Part shown: positions 1 to 5,198 of the stretch, piece after piece
How positions within the stretch are numbered: position 1 is the first letter of the stretch
Layout: each line of letters opens with the position of its first letter
Assembly: GCA_964384825.1 (NCBI GenBank)
Contig: CAYLMM010000097.1
Coordinates: forward strand, 1-5,199
DNA: 5,199 bases
Reading direction: 5' to 3'
From: CAYLMM01 sp964384825
Lineage (GTDB): Bacteria; Krumholzibacteriota; Krumholzibacteriia; LZORAL124-64-63
Program-made: the position numbers and the translations under genes
The notes under the pieces: generated by a model
Database searches by the model: none
Told to the model about the DNA's origin: nothing
The model's input: only the letters and a program-made list of their open reading frames with translations

Positions 1-2
1 CG

Positions 3-1277
3 GTCGTCCGCCCCGAGGACTTCAGCATGGTGTACTGCGCCATGCCCTACGCGGTGGAAGGCATCCTGCCGATCGAAAAGACGTTCAAGAAGGACGACCT
101 GGTGACCGGCGCCGGAGCCGATCTGATCCGCTCCTCGGTCGAGAATATCGATTTCGAGAACGGCGTCGTCACCCTCTCCGATTCCGCGCAGCTCGGTTTC
201 GACGAGATCGTCATCGCCACCGGAGCGGTTCCCTTCATTCCGCAGATTCCCGGCTTCGACCTCGAAGGCGTGATGGGCTTCAAGACCGAGAAGGACATGC
301 GGGCCATCAACCGGATGATCGACGGCGGCGCGACCGGAGCGGTCGTGGTCGGCGCCGGAGCGATCGGCGTGGAACTGGCGCAGGCCCTGAACCACAAGGG
401 CCTGGACGTGCATCTGGTCGACATGGCCGGCTCGGTGATGCCGAACATGGTCGACCCGGAGATGGTCGAGCAGGCCCGGTCCGAGCTCGAAGAACTCGGC
501 ATCGCCATGCATCTCGGCTCGAAGGTGACCGAACTGAGAGGCGAAAGATGCGCCGAGGAAGTGGTGCTCGAGAACGGCGAGGTGATCGGGTTCGACCGGG
601 CCGGAGCCGCCGCGGACGCCGACTGCCGGGGCATCGTGGTCTTCGCGGCGGGGATGCGTCCGGTCGTCTCGCTGATCGAGGACAGCGGGATCGCGACCGG
701 CCGCGACGGCATCATCGTCAACGACCGCATGGAGACGAACCTGCGCGGCGTCTACGCCGTCGGCGACTGCGTCCAGTTCTACAGCGGCATCACCGGCAAG
801 GCGGCCCCGGGCAAGCTGGCCACCAACGCGGTGCCGATGGCGAAGGTGCTCGGCTACAATCTTCTCGGACAGGACCGGTTCTACCGGGGCTTCTACAACG
901 GATCCGCCACGAAAATCGGCCGGTACTACATCGGCGGAACGGGACTCACCGAGAGCGGCGCCAAGCAGGAGGGTTTCGACGTCGTCTGCGGAACCAGCGA
1001 GGTGACATCGAAATTCCCGATCATGCCGGGCGCCAGGAAGATCCGCCTGAAGCTGATCGCCGACCGCGCCGGCGGCCGGCTGCTCGGCGCGCAGATCGCC
1101 AGCGAGGAACCGGTCACCGACCGCATCGATCTGCTGACCTTCTCGATCCAACAGCAGGCCGAAATCGCCGACCTGACGACCCTCAGCTACGCCGCCCAGC
1201 CCTATCAATCCTGTTTCCCGGCCTCGAACCTGGTGGTCATGGCGGCGGAGAAGATTCTGGCGGAGATCGGGAGTTGA
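3..1277 (+). CDS. FAD/NAD(P)-dependent disulfide oxidoreductase, CoA-disulfide reductase / NADH oxidase type (5' partial)
   Basis: This is a cytoplasmic flavoprotein that probably uses NAD(P)H to reduce a disulfide, persulfide or oxygen. The frame is open to the left edge (VVRPEDFSM...), so the internal ATG at 27 is not the start; the missing part would hold the N-terminal FAD dinucleotide motif and perhaps 30-40 residues. Counting from the ATG at 27: Cys4 in MVYCAMPY sits where CoA-disulfide reductases and NADH oxidases have their single redox Cys; IVIATGAVPF is at 61-70; the NAD(P)-binding GAGAIGVE is at 109-116, with Asp132 ending the second strand, which favours NADH; the second FAD motif GVYAVGDC is at 241-248; the dimerisation domain runs from about 290 to 416. 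A Cys at 396 (YQSCFPASN) is unusual for CoA-disulfide reductases, which have a YAPPFS-like segment there. The family is secure; the substrate is not. The gene ends 44 nt before a strong terminator and converges with the next gene. Confidence 0.9.
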   Translation, partial: VVRPEDFSMVYCAMPYAVEGILPIEKTFKKDDLVTGAGADLIRSSVENIDFENGVVTLSDSAQLGFDEIVIATGAVPFIPQIPGFDLEGVMGFKTEKDMRAINRMIDGGATGAVVVGAGAIGVELAQALNHKGLDVHLVDMAGSVMPNMVDPEMVEQARSELEELGIAMHLGSKVTELRGERCAEEVVLENGEVIGFDRAGAAADADCRGIVVFAAGMRPVVSLIEDSGIATGRDGIIVNDRMETNLRGVYAVGDCVQFYSGITGKAAPGKLATNAVPMAKVLGYNLLGQDRFYRGFYNGSATKIGRYYIGGTGLTESGAKQEGFDVVCGTSEVTSKFPIMPGARKIRLKLIADRAGGRLLGAQIASEEPVTDRIDLLTFSIQQQAEIADLTTLSYAAQPYQSCFPASNLVVMAAEKILAEIGS

Positions 1278-1320
1278 GGTTCGCTGGCGGTCGAAGACGG
1301 ATGATCAGCGATGAACATGA

Positions 1321-1351
1321 AAGCCGGCGCCCTTGCGGGCGCCGGCTTTTT
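1321..1351 (+). terminator. Intrinsic terminator between convergent genes
   Basis: A perfect 12-bp GC-rich stem (1321-1332 pairs with 1337-1348, arm AAGCCGGCGCCC) closes a TTGC loop and runs into five T residues (1347-1351). It lies 44 nt after the oxidoreductase stop and just beyond the end of the opposing lipoprotein gene. On the minus strand the stem is followed by only three T residues, so it is best for the plus-strand gene but may serve both. Confidence 0.9.
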
Positions 1352-1383
1352 CGACCGCCGGAGGGGGGATGGAGGTCGGCGGT

Positions 1384-2796
1384 CTAGTTGGGCAGGACGC
1401 TCGCCGCCGTCCACGGGCTGGCGGAGGTGTCGACCAGCAGCAGGCGGAACGATTCGCCGTTGCCCGCGAGCGACCCCGCAGCCACGGCGAAGGCGCGCAG
1501 GCCGCTCGGCGGAGTCAGATCGAAGGTCGCGACAGGATCGGCCTGGCCGGCGGCGGCCACGCCGAGGGTCAGGGCCGAAGCCGGGACTTCCAGACCGGCA
1601 GCATCCGAAGCCTGTCCGAAGACCACGCCTTCCAGACCGCCGATCGACGAGAAGTTCTTCCCGTCGTAGGTGCCGACATCCACGGCCGGAGCATCGGGCG
1701 AAGCGTGGACGACCCGCACGGAAGCTTCGCCGTCGCCGGAGAATCCTTCCGCGTAGGGCAGCAGGGTGAACGACATGTCGCCCAGGAACCCGCTGGCCAC
1801 CGCCAGGTACCTCTCTCCCGCCGCGAGGGCCGGGGTCGTGGCGCTGGCCGCGACGGTCATGCTGCCGGAGGCGGCGAAGTCCAACTCGTAGCTGCCGGGC
1901 GGCACCTGGATCGCGGCCGAGATCATTCCGAAGTCCAGATCGCCGGCGAGCTTCGCCGAACCTGCATAGATGTCCACCGCCGGGGCGTCCGGCGAGGCGT
2001 GCAGGGCGTAGACGGTCGGGTTCTGACGGATGAAGCCGATCGCGCCGGAGGGTCCGACGGCCAGCAGGCTGAATCCCGTCTCCTCGCGCGCCAGGTCGCC
2101 GAGCAGTCCGGTGGCGATCACGAAGATCTCGCCGCCGGCCGGCAGGGCGGGCGTGGTGAAGGCGGTCACCCGGGACAAGGGCGATCCGGCCCACACGCCG
2201 ATCTGCAAGGCCGTATCGGCGGTCAAGGCCACGCCTTCCGCGCCGCTGTCGGCGAAGCGGGCGAAATCGTCGATCTCGGGCGAACCGTCGTTGCCCACGT
2301 CCAGGGCCACGGCCGGCGCGTCGGCCGAACCGTGGATGATCCGGACCGCGGCGTTGCCGGCGCCGGGGTCGGCGAAGCCCTCGACAAGGGGAAGGACCCG
2401 GAACGCATCATCCGAGCCGGAGGCGGAGCCGAGCAGACCGACGGCGACGGCAGTGATCTTCGCGCCGTCGGGAATCGTCAGGCCACCCGTCTCGAACGCC
2501 GGCATGGAGGACGGATCGGAACCGGCCGCCCTCAGCTGGATGTTGTACGTGCCCGGGTCCAGGTCCAGGTACGCGCTGGCGTCGCCGTACCCCAGGCTGC
2601 TGATCAGCGGTGCGCTCACGCCCTCCGCGTACACGTCGACCGCCGGCGCGTCGGGCGAGGCGTGCACCACGCGCACGCTGGCCCCATCGCCCATGGGCGG
2701 GGACATCGGATTGCTGTCGTCGTCGCTGCAGCCGATCACGCCGAAGGCCAGGAAAGCCATCAGGGCGGTCGTCAGGATGTAGTTGCGCTTCTTCAT
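1384..2796 (-). CDS. DUF4397-repeat lipoprotein, 470 aa
   Basis: A secreted, lipid-anchored protein of unknown function. The chosen start is the ATG at 2796, giving MKKRNYILTT..., because a GGAGG site lies 9 nt upstream; the frame stays open to a GTG at 2910, but that start lacks a spaced ribosome site and would bury the signal peptide. Residues 1-22 are a signal peptide ending in a V-I-G-C lipobox, with the lipidated Cys at 23. Ser at +2 suggests outer-membrane sorting if Lol rules apply. A Ser/Asp/Pro-rich tether (24-39) follows. Four repeats of about 100-110 residues begin at 41, 151, 262 and 360, each opening with a VRVVHASPDAPAVDVY-type motif, the signature of DUF4397; repeat 2 is the most divergent (HGSADAPAVALD). 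Each repeat also has a PGTYNIQL/PGSYELDF-like strand and a late FxLLPxxEGF-type strand. A beta-rich surface protein is likely. It has its own promoter upstream and ends next to the shared terminator. Confidence 0.9.
   Translation of the reverse strand: MKKRNYILTTALMAFLAFGVIGCSDDDSNPMSPPMGDGASVRVVHASPDAPAVDVYAEGVSAPLISSLGYGDASAYLDLDPGTYNIQLRAAGSDPSSMPAFETGGLTIPDGAKITAVAVGLLGSASGSDDAFRVLPLVEGFADPGAGNAAVRIIHGSADAPAVALDVGNDGSPEIDDFARFADSGAEGVALTADTALQIGVWAGSPLSRVTAFTTPALPAGGEIFVIATGLLGDLAREETGFSLLAVGPSGAIGFIRQNPTVYALHASPDAPAVDIYAGSAKLAGDLDFGMISAAIQVPPGSYELDFAASGSMTVAASATTPALAAGERYLAVASGFLGDMSFTLLPYAEGFSGDGEASVRVVHASPDAPAVDVGTYDGKNFSSIGGLEGVVFGQASDAAGLEVPASALTLGVAAAGQADPVATFDLTPPSGLRAFAVAAGSLAGNGESFRLLLVDTSASPWTAASVLPN
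1672..2676 (-). repeat. Four internal DUF4397 repeat-opening motifs
   Basis: The motif V-R-V-V-H-A-S-P-D-A-P-A-V-D-V-Y and its variants are encoded at 2629-2676 (copy 1), 2299-2346 (copy 2), 1966-2013 (copy 3) and 1672-1719 (copy 4). The DNA is also visibly alike: the plus strand shows a recurring GCGTCGGGCGAGGCGTG-like block. Spacing is 110, 111 and 98 residues. Copies 1 and 4 are closest to each other and copy 2 is the most worn. This is domain duplication inside one gene, not a mobile repeat. Confidence 0.85.
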
Positions 2797-2805
2797 GGTT
2801 ATCTC

Positions 2806-2810
2806 CCTCC
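2806..2810 (-). promoter_or_regulatory. Ribosome binding site of the DUF4397 lipoprotein gene
   Basis: On the minus strand GGAGGGAG (2803-2810) precedes the ATG at 2796; the GGAGG core is 9 nt from it. This decides the start in favour of MKKRNYILTT over the longer in-frame GTG at 2910. Confidence 0.85.
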
Positions 2811-3031
2811 AATTTTCCGATCGATAACAACTCTGGTCCGGGAAGCGGCCGCCGTCCGGCATGATCGGATCCTCAGCCGGTGTCATCACATTGTTGATCA
2901 CTCGAATCACGCCTTGCCGGCGGCCACGCCGGTCTTGATCACTTCGTTCGATCTATCCTCACGCCATTCCGGGCGTCGATCAGATGGTCGGGCTTCGATG
3001 ACGGGCATCCATGCAACCATCGATACAGGAC

Positions 3032-3059
3032 ATTATAAATCCGGTTTATAGTATGTCAA
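3032..3059 (-). promoter_or_regulatory. Consensus sigma-70 promoter of the DUF4397 lipoprotein gene
   Basis: Read on the minus strand, a perfect TTGACA (-35, 3054-3059) is separated by 16 bp from a perfect TATAAT (-10, 3032-3037). The predicted start is near 3025, about 229 nt before the ATG. Two full consensus hexamers in a GC-rich genome are very unlikely by chance and point to a strong promoter, which makes control by a repressor plausible. Confidence 0.8.
3034..3050. promoter_or_regulatory. Inverted repeat overlapping the -10 and spacer of the lipoprotein promoter
   Basis: TATAAA (3034-3039), a 5-nt centre TCCGG, then TTTATA (3045-3050) form a perfect 6-bp-arm palindrome covering most of the -10 hexamer and the spacer. 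It has the size and place of a dimeric repressor operator. Part of the symmetry may simply come from the AT-rich -10 element. Confidence 0.4.
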
Positions 3060-3068
3060 GGATATTTT

Positions 3069-3090
3069 CTATACATTTGCTATACATTCT
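3069..3090 (-). promoter_or_regulatory. Tandem 11-bp direct repeat, candidate CarH-type operator upstream of the lipoprotein promoter
   Basis: CTATACATTTG (3069-3079) is followed at once by CTATACATTCT (3080-3090): nine of eleven bases are identical at an exact 11-bp period. A third, degraded unit (3058-3068, sharing AAAAT on the minus strand) would overlap the -35 box at 3054-3059. The two clear units would sit at about -44 to -65 from the predicted start. The TATACA core resembles the TGTACA core of the repeats in front of the DUF378 gene. CarH proteins are known to bind 11-bp direct repeats near a -35 region. Confidence 0.55.
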
Positions 3091-3204
3091 TGCCGGGCAC
3101 GACCTCGCAAGCCCGTAAGACCGCCTCTGGGACCTCGGATGGCATGATTCTGCGTATCGAAGGGTTTCGGCGAACGGAGGCCGGTGAACGGGTGGGGGAA
3201 CGGG

Positions 3205-4152
3205 TCAGCGGACGAGGCTGTCGATCTCCCGGCGCAGAGCATCCAGTTCCGGAGTGTGGATCGCCCCGATCTCATCGAGGATGTCGGCATAGGTCCCCGC
3301 CGAGTCGCCGCCGACCATGATGGGCATGTCCGCGCCCAGCAGACGCCTCAGGCGACGCAGTTCCGCCCGCACCCGCGGATCGTGGCCGGGATAGACCAGG
3401 CTCAGCATCAGCGCGCGGGCGCCCTTGGCCAGACAGACAGAGGCGATCTCCTCCGCGGGCAGACTCGGCCCCAGGTAGATCGCGTCCCAGCCGGCCTCCG
3501 CGGCGGTGCCGGCGGCCATCAGGGCGCCGAGCTCGTGCAGCTGCCCCGAGGGCGTCGTGGCCACCAGCACCGGGGCGTTCGGCGGCACCAGGGCGCCCCG
3601 CAGGGAGTCCATGAAGGTGCGAACGACGGCGGTGGCCATATGCTCCTGGGAAATACGGAGGGTCCCGTCGCGCCAGAGATCGCCGACGCGCCGCATCAGG
3701 GGAACGACCAGATCCTGCCGCATCCTGGCGGGGCTGAGCGTCACCGAGGCCTCGCTCAGAGCCTCCTGCAGGCCGTGATGATCCAGATCGGCCACGGCCT
3801 TCAGGCAGCGCTCGAGCAGCCGGGAGATGTCGCCCGGGTCGTCGGAAGCGACCGCCGGCGCCGGGGAGGCGGGCGCCGCGTCACGATCCTCGCGAACCAG
3901 GCCCCGCAGCTCGGATTCTTCGAGGCGGGCCACATCGCTGATGCGCCGTCCGGCGTCGACGGCCTTCTTCATCAGGACCAGGCGCTCGATATCCCGATCG
4001 GAATAGAGCCGGCGGCCGGTTTCGGTCCGCTGCGGGACCACCGCGGCGTATCTGCGCTCCCAGGCCCGCAACACCACCGCCGCGACTCCGGTCCGTTTGA
4101 CCGCCACCCTGATCGGATGCCTGGGCTGACGACTGAGATCCCTGTCTTCCAT
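3205..4152 (-). CDS. MerR-family regulator with cobalamin-binding domain, CarH/LitR-type (probable B12 photoreceptor)
   Basis: A DNA-binding regulator, 315 aa, expected to sense adenosylcobalamin and possibly light. The start is the ATG at 4152 (MEDRDLSRQ), with GGAGG 8 nt upstream; the longer in-frame start at 4200 would lie upstream of the predicted transcription start. Residues about 12-80 form a MerR winged helix (LRAWERRY at 28-35, GRRLYSDRDIERL at 46-58). An Ala/Pro-rich linker (91-104) follows, then a helical B12-capping bundle (107-188), then a Rossmann B12-binding domain (193-312). The W-x9-EH photoreceptor motif is intact (Trp160, Glu170, His171). His206 in SGQLHELG matches the lower cobalt ligand of CarH, and YLGPSLP (226-232), Ser251 and GG (281-282) fit cobalamin-tail binding. 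The residue after Trp160 is Arg161, where Thermus CarH has the His that ligates cobalt after light. CarH normally represses as a tetramer in the dark and falls apart in light. It is divergent from the DUF378 gene. Confidence 0.88.
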   Translation of the reverse strand: MEDRDLSRQPRHPIRVAVKRTGVAAVVLRAWERRYAAVVPQRTETGRRLYSDRDIERLVLMKKAVDAGRRISDVARLEESELRGLVREDRDAAPASPAPAVASDDPGDISRLLERCLKAVADLDHHGLQEALSEASVTLSPARMRQDLVVPLMRRVGDLWRDGTLRISQEHMATAVVRTFMDSLRGALVPPNAPVLVATTPSGQLHELGALMAAGTAAEAGWDAIYLGPSLPAEEIASVCLAKGARALMLSLVYPGHDPRVRAELRRLRRLLGADMPIMVGGDSAGTYADILDEIGAIHTPELDALRREIDSLVR

Positions 4153-4160
4153 AACCGACT

Positions 4161-4165
4161 CCTCC
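4161..4165 (-). promoter_or_regulatory. Ribosome binding site of the CarH-like regulator gene
   Basis: On the minus strand GGGAGGAG (4159-4166) precedes the ATG at 4152; the GGAGG core is 8 nt away. It selects the MEDRDLSRQ start over the upstream ATG at 4200. Confidence 0.85.
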
Positions 4166-4181
4166 CTTTGCCATATGCTTG

Positions 4182-4210
4182 AAAATACGACGATGTCCAC
4201 ACTTTGTCAA
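4182..4210 (-). promoter_or_regulatory. Promoter of the CarH-like regulator gene
   Basis: Minus strand: a perfect TTGACA (-35, 4205-4210), 17-bp spacer, and TATTTT (-10, 4182-4187, 4 of 6 consensus). The predicted start near 4175 gives a short leader of about 23 nt containing the ribosome site. The 11-bp operator repeats begin 32 bp upstream of this -35 box. Confidence 0.7.
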
Positions 4211-4229
4211 AGAATTCCTATCGAATTAC

Positions 4230-4258
4230 TTGACATTAACGAATTGTACAATTATTGT
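4230..4258 (+). promoter_or_regulatory. Divergent promoter of the DUF378 gene
   Basis: Plus strand: a perfect TTGACA (4230-4235), 17-bp spacer, and TATTGT (4253-4258, 4 of 6 consensus). The predicted start near 4265 leaves a leader of about 75 nt before the ATG at 4340. The two TTGTACA copies lie over the spacer and the -10 box, so a protein bound there would block polymerase. Confidence 0.6.
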
Positions 4259-4264
4259 ACACGA
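4243..4264 (+). promoter_or_regulatory. Candidate CarH-type operator: two TTGTACA copies at 11-bp period
   Basis: ATTGTACAATT (4243-4253) is followed directly by ATTGTACACGA (4254-4264); the first eight bases are identical at an exact 11-bp step. The same site also reads as a perfect 17-bp inverted repeat (4245-4261, TGTACAAT-T-ATTGTACA), because TGTACA is its own reverse complement. Classical MerR proteins bind inverted repeats and CarH proteins bind 11-bp direct repeats, so both readings fit the adjacent regulator. The matching repeat at 3069-3090, whose core is not palindromic, favours the direct-repeat reading. Confidence 0.65.
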
Positions 4265-4327
4265 AATCGATGGGCGGCCGGCAACCGAATCCGGCCCATG
4301 AACGACAAGAACGCCGCAAGGCTACGG

Positions 4328-4332
4328 AAGGA
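4328..4332 (+). promoter_or_regulatory. Ribosome binding site of the DUF378 gene
   Basis: The purine-rich GGAAGGAAG (4326-4334) contains AAGGA ending 7 nt before the ATG at 4340. It supports the short 73-aa protein over the in-frame ATGs at 4175 and 4298; the first of these also lies upstream of the predicted transcription start. Confidence 0.75.
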
Positions 4333-4339
4333 AGATATC

Positions 4340-4561
4340 ATGAAGTCGATGGATGTTCTCGCAGCCGTCCTGCTGGTCGTCGGTGGTCTGAACTGGGGCC
4401 TGTGGGGTCTGTTCCGCTTCGATCTGGTCGCGACCCTGTTCGGTGACGGCGCCGCTCTCTCGCGGATCGTCTACATCCTGGTCGGGTTCGCCGCGGCGTA
4501 TCAGGCCGCGAGCTGGAAGATGATCCGGCGCCGTTGGCGCACCGCCACGGTCAGCGCCTGA
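4340..4561 (+). CDS. DUF378 family small membrane protein, 73 aa
   Basis: A small inner-membrane protein of unknown function. It shows the DUF378 (YuzA-like) pattern: a first hydrophobic helix running into GGLNWGLWGLFRFDLV (15-30), a short loop ATLFGDGAA, then SRIVYILVGFAAAYQA (41-56) as the second helix. The tail is very basic (KMIRRRWR, 60-67), which by the positive-inside rule predicts both ends in the cytoplasm. The length is typical of the family. It is transcribed away from the CarH-like regulator and its promoter is covered by the candidate operator, so it is the most direct predicted target of that regulator. It appears to be a single-gene unit, because the next gene is on the opposite strand. 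Confidence 0.88.
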   Translation: MKSMDVLAAVLLVVGGLNWGLWGLFRFDLVATLFGDGAALSRIVYILVGFAAAYQAASWKMIRRRWRTATVSA

Positions 4562-4730
4562 TCCGATGAACAACAAGCCACTCGTCCGCGGCCGGACGGT
4601 TCGGCACCCGTCGTAGGGGCTTCGGGTAGCCGGATCGCTCCGGCCGATCATTCGCGCCGGCCATGGCGAAACTCCGCAACTTCCCGATCCGTGGCGACCG
4701 CCATATCGCCGGCGACCGCACCATCATCGA
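4562..4730. other. Convergent intergenic spacer with several short GC-rich hairpins
   Basis: This spacer separates the DUF378 gene from the gene facing it. Candidate stems are CGTCCG/CGGACG (4583-4588 with 4593-4598, loop CGGC) and GCCGGA/TCCGGC (4629-4634 with 4639-4644, loop TCGC). None is followed by a run of T on either strand, so no intrinsic terminator can be called with confidence. A plus-strand frame starting at 4663 is the shadow of the minus-strand gene. Confidence 0.4.
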
Positions 4731-5198
4731 TCAATCGGCCCCGCGCACCTCATCCACCCCGGCCGACGAGTTCGCGGCTCCTGCCTTCGCTCTCAACGCC
4801 TCGCCCAGCTTGCGATCCGCGTCGTGCGAGCGGCTCAGGAAGTTGAACAGCCACAAACTCCTCGCCACGTGCAACTCCTCCCGGAACCGCGTCACTTCGC
4901 CGTCGGGGGTCTCGACCTCGTAGGCGAACCAGTACACGTCGGCGTTGACCAGCGGCACCAGTCCCACCAAGGCCAGGAACATGAAATATCCGGTGCCGCA
5001 GCCCAGGCGCTTTTCCAGCGGCGCCAGCAGGATGCTCGCCGCCTCATCGTCCCGGGCGTCGAGGTCGTAGAGCCCCGAATGGCGCAGGATGGCCAATTCG
5101 CGCTCGAGTTCCGGATTGACCACCCGGGCCGGCGGCGGCGCTACCGGCGGCGGCGCATCGCGGTCCTCGACCGGGAAGACGTGGTAGGCGGCGCAGCC
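4731..5198 (-). CDS. Probable lipoprotein of unrecognised family (5' partial)
   Basis: The minus-strand frame is open from the right edge to the TGA at 4731-4733; 155 residues are visible and the true start lies outside. The GTG at 5123 is an internal Val codon rather than a start, since the frame continues upstream without a stop. The first two visible residues are Gly-Cys followed by AAYHVFPVED, which looks like the end of a lipobox. A Pro-rich tether follows (APPPVAPPPARV), then a charged region with ERELAILRH and DARDDEAA, and a hydrophobic stretch YFMFLALVGLVPLV (about 5000-4959) just after a Cys-Gly-Thr-Gly. A strand-like WFAYEVETPDGEVTRF segment and SLWLFNFLSRS come next, and the C-terminus is helical and charged. 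Codons end mainly in G/C, as expected for a real gene. I do not recognise the family; the lipoprotein call rests on only two residues at the edge. Confidence 0.65.
   Translation of the reverse strand, partial: GCAAYHVFPVEDRDAPPPVAPPPARVVNPELERELAILRHSGLYDLDARDDEAASILLAPLEKRLGCGTGYFMFLALVGLVPLVNADVYWFAYEVETPDGEVTRFREELHVARSLWLFNFLSRSHDADRKLGEALRAKAGAANSSAGVDEVRGAD

Larger units (their letters stand above)
2797..3204. other. 408-bp intergenic region: leader of the lipoprotein gene, promoter and operator zone, regulator 3' flank
   Basis: No convincing gene lies here. From low to high coordinate it holds the lipoprotein ribosome site, then an untranslated leader reaching to about 3025, the predicted transcription start. 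The leader contains a 9-bp direct repeat TTGATCACT (2894-2902 and 2935-2943) and a small hairpin (2917-2922 with 2927-2932, CCGGCG/CGCCGG) between the two copies. Next come the promoter (3032-3059) and an AT-rich stretch with 11-bp repeats (3069-3090). The segment 3091-3204 follows the regulator stop on the minus strand; I find no stem with a T-run there, so the regulator transcript may run on into the lipoprotein promoter. Confidence 0.6.

Noticed and set aside
1205..2194. 329-codon minus-strand frame overlapping the lipoprotein gene and the oxidoreductase end
   Set aside because: Arg/Gly/Pro-rich out-of-frame shadow of the DUF4397 coding sequence; it also runs through the terminator hairpin.
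2797..2910. N-terminal extension of the lipoprotein to the GTG at 2910
   Set aside because: No spaced ribosome site, and it would bury a textbook lipoprotein signal peptide; the ATG at 2796 has GGAGG at 9 nt.
2797..3025. Cobalamin riboswitch in the lipoprotein leader, suggested by the B12-binding regulator next door
   Set aside because: I could not find a B12-box-like sequence or the long multi-stem layout expected; the leader is too short and too weakly structured.
1333..3051. 572-codon plus-strand open frame across the lipoprotein gene
   Set aside because: It is rich in Arg, Gly, His and Gln with no domain, lies opposite a well-supported DUF4397 gene, and is the usual antisense shadow of GC-rich DNA.
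3184..4182. 332-codon plus-strand open frame opposite the CarH-like gene
   Set aside because: Low-complexity His/Arg/Gln/Gly-rich translation; the minus strand encodes a clear MerR/B12-binding protein with a good ribosome site.
4583..4644. Terminator for the DUF378 gene
   Set aside because: The stems are only 6 bp and none is followed by a T-run on either strand, so they are noted as hairpins only.
4663..4923. 86-codon plus-strand open frame near the right end
   Set aside because: Antisense to the minus-strand lipoprotein-like gene, which has better codon use and is open to the window edge; there is no ribosome site before 4663.
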